A stretch of DNA of 64,000 nucleotides from Tissierellia bacterium (GTDB taxonomy: Bacteria; Bacillota; Clostridia; Tissierellales; Tepidimicrobiaceae), in NCBI GenBank assembly GCA_012735215.1, contig JAAYHX010000006.1, positions 62,001 through 126,000 on the forward strand. Reading direction: 5' to 3'. Below are positions 16,328 to 25,184 of this stretch, in pieces. Position 1 is the stretch's first letter; every line of letters begins with the position of its first letter. A program made the position numbers and the translations under genes. The notes below the pieces were generated by a model, which was given only the letters and a program-made list of their open reading frames with translations, was not told where the DNA came from and searched no databases.

Positions 16328-16364
16328 AATTGTTTACCCCATTCCAATATTATGCCGAACAATT
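16328..16364 (+). promoter_or_regulatory. Candidate AcoR enhancer (upstream activating sequence)
   Basis: AATTGTT (16328-16334) and AACAATT (16358-16364) form an inverted repeat with a 23-base gap, 36 bases before the -24 box. Position suits an enhancer but no experimental site is known for comparison here. Confidence 0.4.
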
Positions 16365-16399
16365 CTTAATAATATGGTAATTCAGAATAATAAATATTA

Positions 16400-16415
16400 T
16401 GGCATGAAACTTGCA
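16400..16415 (+). promoter_or_regulatory. Sigma-54 promoter of the aco operon
   Basis: TGGCATG-AAAC-TTGCA matches the -24/-12 consensus exactly, with GG and GC separated by 10 bases. It is the only such site noticed in the window and lies between the sigma-54 activator gene and the aco genes. Confidence 0.92.
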
Positions 16416-16455
16416 TTATTGATTTTATGAATACTGGTATAAAGGGGGGAGTCCT

Positions 16456-16812
16456 ATCAAAAGGTTTATTTTAGAGTTTGGAATGGGGGTTGATTTTCAC
16501 GGTCAGGATGTAAACAGGGCAGCAGAGAAAGCAGTCCTTGATGCCGTATCAAGAAGCTGCCTTTGTGGACTTCAGGAGGTACTCAATATTGAAGATTTCA
16601 AGGAGCAGGTTGCAGTCAATGTGACCCTGTCGGTATCGAGACCTGATGAGATTGATCCAGAGAGAATTAAAAAATGCCTTCCCATAGGCAAGAAGAAAGT
16701 TACTGCAGTAAAAGGAGGGCTTCAAGTACCTGGCCTATTCATTCCTGAATTTGGAGATAAGGACAACAGCATTGAGGCAGTACTTGCCTGTGTGGAAGTA
16801 GAAATAATTTAA
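16456..16812 (+). CDS. Lin0512-family protein, probable non-AUG start
   Basis: A ~118-residue protein of the Lin0512 family (function unknown, often beside 2-oxo-acid/acetoin dehydrogenase genes). Conserved features: EFGMGVDFHGQD, the helix AAEKAVLDAVS, VNVTLSVSRPDEID, and a GGLQVPGLFIPEFGDKD stretch (seen as GGLQVPG and PEFGDKD). The first ATG is at 16483, but the family N terminus (KRFILEFGMGVD) is encoded in the same frame upstream, and the perfect RBS AAAGGGGGGAG ends five bases before an ATC codon at 16456. That ATC, or less likely the ATT at 16468, appears to be the start; a sequencing error is the alternative. First gene of the aco operon; 14 bases before acoA. Confidence 0.75.
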   Translation: MKRFILEFGMGVDFHGQDVNRAAEKAVLDAVSRSCLCGLQEVLNIEDFKEQVAVNVTLSVSRPDEIDPERIKKCLPIGKKKVTAVKGGLQVPGLFIPEFGDKDNSIEAVLACVEVEII

Positions 16813-16826
16813 AGGGGGGAGTTTAA

Positions 16827-17810
16827 TTGGATTTATCAAGAGAAAAACTAATCCACATGTATAAGACAATGAAGAGGATTAGGGAATTTGAAAACAAGGC
16901 TGGAGAGCTATTTGCAGAAGGAAGTATACCAGGATTTGTTCACTTATATATAGGAGAGGAAGCAGTAGCCACGGGAGTCTGTGCTAATCTAAAAGATTCT
17001 GATTTTATCACCAGTACCCATAGGGGTCATGGCCACATTGTAGCCAAGGGTGGAGACTTAAAGTATATGTTTGCTGAGCTCTTTGGAAAGGCAACAGGTT
17101 ATTGTAAGGGTAAAGGAGGGTCCATGCATATAGCAGATGCTGACAAAGGAATTCTTGGAGCCAATGGAATAGTAGGTGCAGGCCATAATATTGCAGTAGG
17201 AGCAGGCTTAACCGCCAAGTATAAGGGGGCCGACCAGGTGTGCGTCTGCTTCTTTGGTGATGGTTCTACCAACCAGGGAACCTTCCACGAATCCTTGAAT
17301 CTAGCGAGCATTTGGAAGCTACCTGTAATCTTCGTATGTGAAAACAACCTATATGGAATTTCCATGCATCAATCTAGACACCAGGCTATTCAGGATGTGG
17401 CAGATAGGGCAGTAGCATATAATATTCCAGGTGTAGTTGTGGACGGAAATGATGTATTGGCAGTATATGAAACTGCAAAGGAAGCCATAGAGAGGGCTAG
17501 AAATGGTCAGGGGCCAACCCTAATAGAATGTAAGACCTATAGGCACAGGGGCCACTTTGAAGGGGATCCAGTAGTCTATAGGGATGAAGAGGAAGTAAAG
17601 GAATGGCTTGCTAAGGATCCTATCCCAAGATTAATAAACTATATGCTTGACAATGACATAGTGACTGAAGAGGATATAAAGAAGATTGATGAAGAAGTAG
17701 ATGCTGAAATAAAAGAAGCTATTAAGTTTGCAGAAGAAAGTCCATATCCTCCTTTAGAGGCTGCTGTTGAAGACATATATACCGATTTAGTAGAGGAGGT
17801 AAGAAGATGA
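16827..17810 (+). CDS. acoA: Acetoin dehydrogenase E1 component, alpha subunit
   Basis: Thiamine-diphosphate-dependent E1 alpha subunit that cleaves acetoin with AcoB, passing the acetyl group to lipoyl-AcoC. The TPP-binding motif is GDGSTNQGTFHESLN...ENN (about 148-180). Also seen: HLYIGEEAVATG, THRGHGH, KGGSMHIAD and YRHRGHFEGDP. TTG start at 16827 behind AAAGGGGGGAG. The 3' end overlaps acoB by four bases (ATGA). Could in principle serve another 2-oxo acid, but acoX and AcoR alongside point to acetoin. Confidence 0.94.
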   Translation: MDLSREKLIHMYKTMKRIREFENKAGELFAEGSIPGFVHLYIGEEAVATGVCANLKDSDFITSTHRGHGHIVAKGGDLKYMFAELFGKATGYCKGKGGSMHIADADKGILGANGIVGAGHNIAVGAGLTAKYKGADQVCVCFFGDGSTNQGTFHESLNLASIWKLPVIFVCENNLYGISMHQSRHQAIQDVADRAVAYNIPGVVVDGNDVLAVYETAKEAIERARNGQGPTLIECKTYRHRGHFEGDPVVYRDEEEVKEWLAKDPIPRLINYMLDNDIVTEEDIKKIDEEVDAEIKEAIKFAEESPYPPLEAAVEDIYTDLVEEVRR

Positions 17811-18781
17811 TAAAGACTATTACTTATTCTGAGGCTATTAGAGAAGGTATGAGAAAGAGAATGAAGGAAGACCCAAATGTACTCATCATGGGAGAAGACG
17901 TAGGAGAATTTGGTGGCTGCTTTGGGGTTACTGGAGATTTGATAAAGGAGTTTGGAGCGGAAAGAGTTAGGGATACTCCTATATCTGAAGGGGCAATAGT
18001 TGGATGTGCTGTTGGAGTAGCTGCTACTGGTCTTAGGCCAATAGCTGAGCTTATGTTCATTGATTTTGTAACTGTGGGTATGGATCAATTAGTAAATCAA
18101 GCAGCTAAGATGAGGTATATGTTCGGGGGCAAGATAACCTTGCCAATGGTATTAAGAATGCCTGCAGGAGCAGGGACAAGGGCGGCAGCTCAACACTCTC
18201 AATCCCTAGAGGCATGGCTAACCCATGTGCCAGGGCTTAAAGCAGTATATCCTTCAACTCCCCAGGATGCTTATGGTTTGATTTTGAGCTCCATAGATGA
18301 TGACAATCCTGTGGTATTCTTAGAACATAAGATCCTATATGCCTTTTCGGGAGGAGTGGATCTGGATATTGATCCCATACCATTAGGACTTGCAGATGTG
18401 AAGAGAGAGGGAGAAGATGTGACCATAATTGCGACAGCTAGGATGGTCCATGAAGCTCTGGCTGCTGCAGAGGAATTGTCCAAGGAGGGAATAGAAGCAG
18501 AGGTTGTAGATCCAAGAACCCTATATCCATTAGACAAGGAGACCATATTCAGATCTGTAGAAAAGACCAACAAGGTACTAATAGTGACAGAGGAAACAAA
18601 GAGGGGAAGCTATGCAGGAGAGATTGCAGCCATAATAGCTGAAGAGCGTTTTGACTATCTAGATGGGCCTATAGTAAGGGTTTGCTGTTTAGATACTCCA
18701 ATTCCATTTTCACCAGTTTTAGAAGACTATGTGATACCAGACTCTAAGGACATAATCAATGCTGTTAAAAAGATGTTTTAA
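17807..18781 (+). CDS. acoB: Acetoin dehydrogenase E1 component, beta subunit
   Basis: Transketolase-like beta subunit of the E1 heterotetramer (324 residues). Typical stretches: REGMRKRMKEDPNV, MGEDVGEFGGCFG, DTPISEGAIVGCAVG, MFIDFVTVGMDQ, QHSQSLEAWLTHVPGLK (as QHSQSLEAW), VVFLEHKILY, and the C-terminal transketolase domain with DPRTLYPLDKE. Starts within the acoA stop codon, so translation is coupled. Confidence 0.94.
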   Translation: MIKTITYSEAIREGMRKRMKEDPNVLIMGEDVGEFGGCFGVTGDLIKEFGAERVRDTPISEGAIVGCAVGVAATGLRPIAELMFIDFVTVGMDQLVNQAAKMRYMFGGKITLPMVLRMPAGAGTRAAAQHSQSLEAWLTHVPGLKAVYPSTPQDAYGLILSSIDDDNPVVFLEHKILYAFSGGVDLDIDPIPLGLADVKREGEDVTIIATARMVHEALAAAEELSKEGIEAEVVDPRTLYPLDKETIFRSVEKTNKVLIVTEETKRGSYAGEIAAIIAEERFDYLDGPIVRVCCLDTPIPFSPVLEDYVIPDSKDIINAVKKMF

Positions 18782-18783
18782 TA

Positions 18784-18807
18784 AAGAGGCAACTTAGGTT
18801 GCCTCTT
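18784..18807 (+). other. Intra-operon hairpin between acoB and acoX
   Basis: AAGAGGCAAC pairs perfectly with GTTGCCTCTT around TTAG. No T-run follows, so it is more likely an mRNA processing or stability element (or weak attenuator) than a terminator. Confidence 0.5.
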
Positions 18808-18822
18808 CTATGAGGTGAGAAA

Positions 18823-19818
18823 ATGAAAGCTATTGGAATAATAGCCAATCCAGCATCAGGAAAGGATATTCGGAGATTAGTATCCCATGCAACAGTTGTA
18901 GATAACAATGAAAAGGTCAACATAGTAAAGAGGATAATACTGTCAGCTCAAGGCTGCGGAGTGGAAAGAATATATATAATGCCTGACACCTTTCTAATTG
19001 GATATAAGGCTATAGAGGATCTGAAGATATCCAAAGAGCTTAATATAGATGTTGAAATACTCAATATGAACATAAAGGGGAATGTGACGGATACCATTAG
19101 GGCAACTGAAATCATGGAGAAAATAGGAGTTAAGTGCATTGTAGTTTTGGGAGGGGATGGTACCAATAGAGCCGTAGCAAAAGCCATCACTAATACACCC
19201 CTTATAGGTGTATCTACGGGAACCAACAATGTTTATCCTGAAATGATAGAAGGAACAGTAGTAGGGATGGCAGCCGGGGTAATTGCTTCACAGACCTGCA
19301 ATATAGGGGAAACCTGCATGAGGGATAAAAGGGTTGAAGTATTTAGAGATGGACAGCTAGTTGATATAGCTTTAGTAGACTGCGTCATTTCCAAACAAAC
19401 CTACGTAGGATCCAAGGCCATATGGAATATAGAGGAAATAGACCAAGTAATAGTATCTAGAGCACATCCTGCAGCAATTGGCTTTTCAACAATCGTTGGC
19501 ACCAGCCTTATAGTGGAAGAGGAGGATGATTTTGGAGCTTTAATCCAGGTGAATTCGGGAAGAGATAGAGTAATAGTTCCCATAGCGGCGGGTACCATTC
19601 AAGAGATATTAGTAGATAAACCAAGGATACTTGGCTTGGATGAGTCAGTCCATTTCAAGCCAACCTATAATGGAATAATGGCCCTTGATGGGGAAAGGGA
19701 AGTTCCCTTTAAGGCTGGAGAGGATATTGAAATCAAGGTGACACGCAGGGGACCCTATAGGGTAATCATAGATAGAACCTTGGAACTTGCTCAAAGAAAT
19801 GGATTCTTTAAAAGATAA
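18823..19818 (+). CDS. acoX: AcoX, ATP-NAD-kinase-like protein of acetoin operons
   Basis: A 331-residue protein of the ATP-NAD/diacylglycerol-kinase-like fold found in acetoin operons; enzymatic role unproven. Seen: IIANPASGKD at the N terminus, the kinase-type VVLGGDGTNRAVAKAI near 104-119, GVSTGTNNVYPEM, and a beta-rich C-terminal half ending in TRRGPYRVIIDRT. Its RBS (ATGAGGTGAGAAA) follows the hairpin after acoB. The tail overlaps no other gene; acoC starts 19 bases later. Confidence 0.88.
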   Translation: MKAIGIIANPASGKDIRRLVSHATVVDNNEKVNIVKRIILSAQGCGVERIYIMPDTFLIGYKAIEDLKISKELNIDVEILNMNIKGNVTDTIRATEIMEKIGVKCIVVLGGDGTNRAVAKAITNTPLIGVSTGTNNVYPEMIEGTVVGMAAGVIASQTCNIGETCMRDKRVEVFRDGQLVDIALVDCVISKQTYVGSKAIWNIEEIDQVIVSRAHPAAIGFSTIVGTSLIVEEEDDFGALIQVNSGRDRVIVPIAAGTIQEILVDKPRILGLDESVHFKPTYNGIMALDGEREVPFKAGEDIEIKVTRRGPYRVIIDRTLELAQRNGFFKR

Positions 19819-19837
19819 ATATATGGGAGGCATGGAC

Positions 19838-21142
19838 ATGGCGAATAAGATAATAATGCCAAAGCTTGGCTTAACTATGAAGGAAGGAAAAATTATCAAA
19901 TGGTACAAAAAAGAAAATGAAGGGGTTAAGGCAGGAGAAAAGCTATTCAGCATTGAAACGGATAAGCTTACCAATGATGTGGAAGCAAAAGAAGATGGAG
20001 TTTTGAGAAAGGTAATTCGTGATGAAGGAGAAGTAGTTCCTTGCTTGGAGCCAGTTGGGATTATAGGGAGTGCTGATGAAGATATATCAGCTCTATTAAG
20101 TGAAATAGACTTGCCTCAAGTAGAGAAGGAAAAAAAGAAGGAAGATAAGGATGTAGCTGTTGAGGGTAAAAGAATCGAGACTAAAAGGGATGGAAGAGTA
20201 AGAATATCCCCAGTAGCCAAGAAATTGGCCTTAGAGCATAACATAGATATATCGGAAATAGTAGGCTCCGGACCCAATGGAAGAATTGTACTTGAAGATG
20301 TGGAAAAATACATTGAAAAGAAAGAAAAGATTAAAACAACGCCAGCAGCTGCAAAGCTTGCTAAGGAATTAGATGTGGATATATCACAAATAGATAAGGC
20401 TGACAGGATTAGAAAAGAAGATATATATAAATTCCACAGGGGCAGAAGGCTCTCTGAAATTGCAGAAGCCAAGGAAGAGAGAATACCTATGAGCACCATG
20501 AGGAAGATAATAGCTGAAAGGATGTTAGATAGCTGGAGTAAGGCACCAGCCGTTCACTTTGATATAAGGGTGGACACTACAAGGATGAAGGAGCTTAGAC
20601 AGCAGCTAAAGCCAGTAGCAAATATAACCTATACAGACATACTGGTTGCAATCACCTCAAGAGTACTACTCCAGTTCCCCTTACTCAATGGGACAATAGA
20701 TGGAGAAGACCTTATCATAAGGAACTATGTAAATATGGGAGTTGCAGTTGCTCTTGAGGATGGATTGTTGGTACCGGTAGTTAAACACAGCCATATGAAA
20801 GGACTTAAGGAGATATCTGATGAGATAAAGGATTTGTCCTATAGGGCAAGAAATAACCAATTAACCACTGATGAGATAAGTGGAGGCACCTTTACCATAA
20901 CTAACTTAGGAATGTTTGGAATAGAGTCCTTTACTCCAATAATCAATCAGCCAGAATCGGCCATACTTGGAGTTAATGCTATTGTAGATACTCCAGTAGT
21001 GGAAAATGGCAATATAGTAGTAAGGTCCATGATGAATTTATCCTTAACAGCTGACCACAGGATAATAGATGGTGCAGTGGCTGCCCAATTCCTAGCTAAG
21101 CTGAAGGAGTATTTGGAAAACCCAGCCCTACTCTTGCTATAA
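19838..21142 (+). CDS. acoC: Dihydrolipoamide acetyltransferase E2 with two subunit-binding domains
   Basis: E2 core enzyme of the acetoin dehydrogenase complex, transferring the acetyl group from lipoamide to CoA. Residues 1-80 are a lipoyl domain with modified Lys43 in IETDKLTND. Unusually, two peripheral-subunit-binding domains follow in tandem: about 121-160 (ISPVAKKLALEHNIDISEI, then GPNGRI) and about 167-200 (TTPAAAKLAKELDVDISQI, then RIRKEDI). The catalytic acyltransferase domain ends with ADHRIIDGAVAAQFL (His and Asp of HxxxDG). The start is the ATG at 19838, seven bases after GGGAGG; a 17-codon upstream extension lies inside acoX. Confidence 0.93.
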   Translation: MANKIIMPKLGLTMKEGKIIKWYKKENEGVKAGEKLFSIETDKLTNDVEAKEDGVLRKVIRDEGEVVPCLEPVGIIGSADEDISALLSEIDLPQVEKEKKKEDKDVAVEGKRIETKRDGRVRISPVAKKLALEHNIDISEIVGSGPNGRIVLEDVEKYIEKKEKIKTTPAAAKLAKELDVDISQIDKADRIRKEDIYKFHRGRRLSEIAEAKEERIPMSTMRKIIAERMLDSWSKAPAVHFDIRVDTTRMKELRQQLKPVANITYTDILVAITSRVLLQFPLLNGTIDGEDLIIRNYVNMGVAVALEDGLLVPVVKHSHMKGLKEISDEIKDLSYRARNNQLTTDEISGGTFTITNLGMFGIESFTPIINQPESAILGVNAIVDTPVVENGNIVVRSMMNLSLTADHRIIDGAVAAQFLAKLKEYLENPALLLL

Positions 21143-21156
21143 GGGGGTAATAGAGT

Positions 21157-22551
21157 ATGAGAGTTGTCATTTTAGGAGGAGGTCCGGCAGGCTATGTAGC
21201 TGCTGTCAGATTAGCCCAATTGGGAGCAGAAGTCACATTAATAGAAAAAGAGCATATAGGAGGAACCTGTCTCAATGAGGGCTGCATACCTACAAAGGTA
21301 CTTCTTAATACCACAGAACTATATGATAGATTAAGGAAGGATTCAACAGGCCTAGGTTTAGAGATAGATAGACTTACGCTGAACTGGCAAGCTGTTCAGG
21401 AGAGAAAGAATTTAGTAGTACTTCAATTGGTAGACGGGGTAAAGACTCTCCTTGAAACAAACAAGATTAATGTAATCAATGGAACAGGTAGATTTTTGAC
21501 TAAAAATGAGATAGAGGTGATTACAGGTAGCAAGGAAAGGCTGGTATTGTCCTTTGATAAGGCTATTATAGCTACCGGGTCGGTACCCATTATGATTCCT
21601 ATTCCAGGGGCGGATTTAGAAGGGGTATTGAATAGCACAGAGGCCTTATCATTAGACTCAGTACCTGAAAGCATATGTGTAATTGGCGGAGGAATAATTG
21701 GGGTAGAACTGTCCAACATTTTTTCCAATGTAGGCACTAAGGTCACCATAGTAGAGCTGCTACCAGAAATTGTGGCCAATATGGACCAGGATATTGTAGA
21801 GTGTTTAAAGAACCAACTGATTGAATCTGGTATTGATATTTATGTAAAATCAAAGGTTGAAAGGATAGAAAAACAAGGGGATCAGCTCAATGTAGTGGTA
21901 TCTACTCCCCAGGGAGTAAAAGAAGTAGTATCGGAAAAGGTACTCATGGCAACTGGAAGGAAGCCTAATACTGAAGGATTAGGTTTAGAAGAGATAGGTA
22001 TAAAGACTGATAGGGGTGCCATAGTTGTTGATGATTCTATGAGAACCAGTGTTGACAATGTATATGCCATAGGAGATTGTAATGGAAAGGTTCTTCTTGC
22101 CCATGCTGCTTCAGCCCAGGGAATTGTAGCAGCTGATAGCATAATGGGCAGATTCACTCCCATGGACTTTAAAACCGTACCCTACTGTGTCTATACAAAA
22201 CCAGAGCTTGCATCGGTAGGCTTAACTGAAAAACAAGCTTTAGAGCAAGGTTACCAGATAAAAACAAGTAAATTTCCTTTATATGCCAACGGTAAATCTG
22301 TAATCATGGGAGACGTGAACGGATTAGTAAAATTTGTAGTAGACAAGGATACTGATGAAATACTAGGGCTCAGTCTAGCGGGCAACAATGCTACAGAACT
22401 AATTCATATAGGAGCCCTTGCCATAAGGCTAGAAGCTACAGTAGATGAAATCCTTACAACCATCTATGCTCATCCTACTGTAAGTGAATCAATCCTAGAA
22501 GCAGCCCATGGCATAAAGGGATGGCCAATACACTTGCCAGCAATAGAATAG
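21157..22551 (+). CDS. acoL: Dihydrolipoamide dehydrogenase E3
   Basis: FAD disulfide oxidoreductase regenerating lipoamide with NAD+ (464 residues, no fused lipoyl domain). Seen: the N-terminal Rossmann GGGPAGYVAA, the redox pair in GGTCLNEGCIPTK, the NAD-binding GGGIIGVELS near 179, YAIGDCNGKVLLAHAASAQG (as AIGDCNG and HAASAQG), and the C-terminal HPTVSE with the catalytic His. Last gene of the aco operon, closed by a terminator. Symbol follows operon context; it could also be called lpdA. Confidence 0.94.
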   Translation: MRVVILGGGPAGYVAAVRLAQLGAEVTLIEKEHIGGTCLNEGCIPTKVLLNTTELYDRLRKDSTGLGLEIDRLTLNWQAVQERKNLVVLQLVDGVKTLLETNKINVINGTGRFLTKNEIEVITGSKERLVLSFDKAIIATGSVPIMIPIPGADLEGVLNSTEALSLDSVPESICVIGGGIIGVELSNIFSNVGTKVTIVELLPEIVANMDQDIVECLKNQLIESGIDIYVKSKVERIEKQGDQLNVVVSTPQGVKEVVSEKVLMATGRKPNTEGLGLEEIGIKTDRGAIVVDDSMRTSVDNVYAIGDCNGKVLLAHAASAQGIVAADSIMGRFTPMDFKTVPYCVYTKPELASVGLTEKQALEQGYQIKTSKFPLYANGKSVIMGDVNGLVKFVVDKDTDEILGLSLAGNNATELIHIGALAIRLEATVDEILTTIYAHPTVSESILEAAHGIKGWPIHLPAIE

Positions 22552-22577
22552 GGATACGAATATTTCGTATCCCTTTA
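22551..22577. terminator. Terminator between acoL and adh
   Basis: GGGATACGAA and TTCGTATCCC form a perfect stem around TAT, then TTTACTT. Convergent genes; serves acoL best. Confidence 0.8.
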
Positions 22578-22596
22578 CTTATGATCTATAAAGCAT

Positions 22597-23655
22597 CTAT
22601 TCAACAAATACTACAGGTTTAATTAGATCTTGTTGCTTATCTTTCATCATTAATAAAGCTTTTTCTATATGTTCAAAGCCATGGAATTTGTGAGTTACTA
22701 ATCTTGATGGGTCTATTCTATTGTACTTAACAAGATTTATTAGTTTTTCCATTCTGTTTCTTCCGCCAGGAGTTAATCCTCCAATTATTGTTTTATGAGC
22801 CATCCCGTTACCCCAGTCAAGCCTTGGAATGGGTAGTGTATCTCCCTCTCCAAAGTAGTTTACATTTGATATAGTTCCGCCAGGTTTAACTATTTTTACA
22901 GCGGTCTTTAGAATATCAGAGCCCGCTCCTGCTATTATAACTCTGTCTACACCTTTTCCGCCTGTTAGATCCATTATTTGTTCATCAATTGGACCGTTCC
23001 TATAGTTTACAATATCAGTAGCGCCGTAGTATTCTGCTGCTTCAATCAATGCTTTTCTACTTCCTATTCCTATTATTCTGCTGGCACCAAGTAGTTTAGC
23101 CCCTGCTACACTCATTAAACCTACAGGTCCTATTCCTATTACTGCAACAGCATCTCCTAATTCAATATTTGCCAACTCTGCACCATGGAATCCTGTGGTC
23201 ACCATGTCAGACAACATAACTGCAGCTTCAAGGGGTATATCGTCAGGTAAATGTGCTAGGTTCATATCTGCATCGTTAACATGGAAGTACTCACCAAAAA
23301 CTCCATCCTTAATATTAGAGTATTTCCATCCTGCTAGCATCCCACCAGAATGCATATGATAACCTTGTTGAACTTCTATAGTCCTCCAGTCTGGTGTAAT
23401 GGCGGGAACTACAACCTTATCCCCTGGTTTGAAATCCTTAACTTCTTTACCTACTTCTACAACTTCCCCTACTGCTTCGTGACCTAATATAAGATCTGTT
23501 CTTTCCCCTAAGGCACCTTCAAATACTGTGTGAATATCGGATGTACAAGGAGAAACAGCCAATGGTCTGACAATTGCATCATAAGGACCTGCCACTGGCT
23601 TCTCCTTTTCTATCCAACCTACTTTGTTTATGCCTAACATGGCAAAACTTTTCAT
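22597..23655 (-). CDS. adh: NADP-dependent secondary alcohol dehydrogenase
   Basis: Zinc medium-chain dehydrogenase very close to the isopropanol dehydrogenases of Clostridium beijerinckii and Thermoanaerobacter brockii. Zinc ligands sit exactly at C37, H59 and D150 (with E60), and the NADP-specificity residues S199, R200 and Y218 are all present. Length 352 is the family norm. It would interconvert ketones/acetoin-type carbonyls and secondary alcohols in the cytoplasm. RBS GGGGGAGGAG. A 13-base motif 34 bases upstream of the start is shared with the paralogue at 50416-51474. Convergent with the aco operon, and beside an AraC-type regulator. Confidence 0.95.
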   Translation of the reverse strand: MKSFAMLGINKVGWIEKEKPVAGPYDAIVRPLAVSPCTSDIHTVFEGALGERTDLILGHEAVGEVVEVGKEVKDFKPGDKVVVPAITPDWRTIEVQQGYHMHSGGMLAGWKYSNIKDGVFGEYFHVNDADMNLAHLPDDIPLEAAVMLSDMVTTGFHGAELANIELGDAVAVIGIGPVGLMSVAGAKLLGASRIIGIGSRKALIEAAEYYGATDIVNYRNGPIDEQIMDLTGGKGVDRVIIAGAGSDILKTAVKIVKPGGTISNVNYFGEGDTLPIPRLDWGNGMAHKTIIGGLTPGGRNRMEKLINLVKYNRIDPSRLVTHKFHGFEHIEKALLMMKDKQQDLIKPVVFVE

Positions 23656-23688
23656 GTACTCCTCCCCCTTTTATAAATTTCTACTATC

Positions 23689-23701
23689 TACATTGTTAAT
23701 T
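23689..23701 (-). promoter_or_regulatory. 13-base motif shared by both adh promoters, copy 1
   Basis: On the plus strand TACATTGTTAATT; the identical 13-mer occurs at 51509-51521 before the second adh, at 34 and 35 bases from the respective start codons. Nearby further TTGTTAATT/AATTGTT-like half-sites occur (for example 23720-23735). Candidate operator or promoter core. Confidence 0.5.
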
Positions 23702-23774
23702 TTACAACAATTCTAGGGGGTCATCAATTAACAAAATTGTGGATTGTAAAAAAAATAACAATCATTTTTGTCAA

Positions 23775-25184
23775 CTAAACCTCGAAGAAATACAGGATAT
23801 TAGCCTCTGGAATATTTTGGGATATTATGTCGCCAATGGCGTTTGCCATGTTTAATGATTCCTCATCATTGTAGTTGATAAAAAAGTTCCATTTTTTAAC
23901 GGTTACCATCCTATAACGATGGATACATTGTTCTACAAAGCTTTGAACTGCTTCTTCATACCAATCCTCTTCTAAATAACTACAGCTAAGCCTTATATCC
24001 ATGTTAAACTCTGATGTCTCACTGAAGTTAACCAGTATATCTATGTTTTGCCAGTTGAAGTAAGGAGTGTTATCCTTTAGCTTAAAGTTGTTAGGGCTAA
24101 AAAGTTCGATTACGGCATTTCTAGGAGACCTTTGGGGGCTTATCTTGTCGAATTTATAAAGATGTTTCATCCTCACGAAGCTATCAAATAAATAGTTGGT
24201 TTTCCAGGTGCCGTTTTGGGCATATTCGGGAAAGACTATCTTCTTCATATAGTCATGAATAAGCTCTTCAATTTCTGATAATTTTAAATTATAGCAGTCA
24301 AATTCTCCTTCCATGTAAGAAAGGCAAGATTTTCTGTGTTCTAGTGGGCTGCAGCCATACCATCTTTTAAAGTGCTTGTAGTAGTATTTGACATGAGAAA
24401 ATCCACAGTACTGGGCAATATTTGCTATACTCATATTGGTTGTAAGAAGTAGAAACTCTGATTTTAATACCCGTTCATAGTTGAGCCTTTCTACAAAACT
24501 GAAGCTGCTTAAATCCTTCCAGAAATGTGAGAAGTAGTTTTCGGTTATATATTCTTCCTTTGCTATATCTTCTAAGGTGATTTTGTCCTGATAGTGTTCA
24601 TGGATATATTTGACGATCCTATGGTATCTATCAAGCTGTAGCTGGCTGATGTGTTCGCTGCTTTTTTTGAGGAACTGTAACCAGTTAAACTCCTTCACCA
24701 TAGAGGAAATCAACTGATACATGGAGTCCTTGAGCAAGTCAGCAGACATAGGATCTTTGCTTATGGCATCCATAAGCACGCTCATAATAAGGTTTCTAAA
24801 TCTGGTCTTATATCCTTTTTTTACTTCATCATCTACATTGTCGCTTTCTGATTTGATAGTGCCTCTATGGTACATGTTATTTCTAAAAAACATGTATTTA
24901 ATATATGGGAATTTTTCCTCATAATAATTTAAGTCCACATATAGGCAAACTACAATTGATCTGTCCGGGCTTTTTATTGAGTGGATGGTTTGATTGTTTA
25001 TAAACCAAAAATCTCCTTCCTTTACTATTATCTTTTCAAAATTTGCCGTTACTTCTATATTCCCTTTAATAGGTAAAATTATTTCAGTAACATCTTCATG
25101 CCAGTGGATGGGACATTTGTTTATGGATTGTACTTGAATGGTAAAGGGTGTATCCTCGCTGAATTGAATAGCTTCCTTTTTCAT
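23775..25184 (-). CDS. AraC-family regulator with C-terminal extension
   Basis: Transcription regulator of 469 residues. Residues about 1-100 form a cupin-like sensor (IHWHEDVTEIILPIKG, VKEGDFWFINNQTIHSI). The double helix-turn-helix is in the middle, about 190-290 (ITLEDIAKEEYITENYFSHFWK by its pieces LEDIAKEEYI and ENYFSHFW, then MSIANIAQYCGFSHVKYYYKHFK). About 180 residues follow, where most AraC proteins end; WYEEAVQSFVEQCIHRY and VKKWNFFINYN recall the partial GH39-like barrel appended to some AraC regulators. Divergence is not seen (adh is on the same strand, 120 bases downstream), so control of adh is suggested by proximity only. Confidence 0.85.
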   Translation of the reverse strand: MKKEAIQFSEDTPFTIQVQSINKCPIHWHEDVTEIILPIKGNIEVTANFEKIIVKEGDFWFINNQTIHSIKSPDRSIVVCLYVDLNYYEEKFPYIKYMFFRNNMYHRGTIKSESDNVDDEVKKGYKTRFRNLIMSVLMDAISKDPMSADLLKDSMYQLISSMVKEFNWLQFLKKSSEHISQLQLDRYHRIVKYIHEHYQDKITLEDIAKEEYITENYFSHFWKDLSSFSFVERLNYERVLKSEFLLLTTNMSIANIAQYCGFSHVKYYYKHFKRWYGCSPLEHRKSCLSYMEGEFDCYNLKLSEIEELIHDYMKKIVFPEYAQNGTWKTNYLFDSFVRMKHLYKFDKISPQRSPRNAVIELFSPNNFKLKDNTPYFNWQNIDILVNFSETSEFNMDIRLSCSYLEEDWYEEAVQSFVEQCIHRYRMVTVKKWNFFINYNDEESLNMANAIGDIISQNIPEANILYFFEV

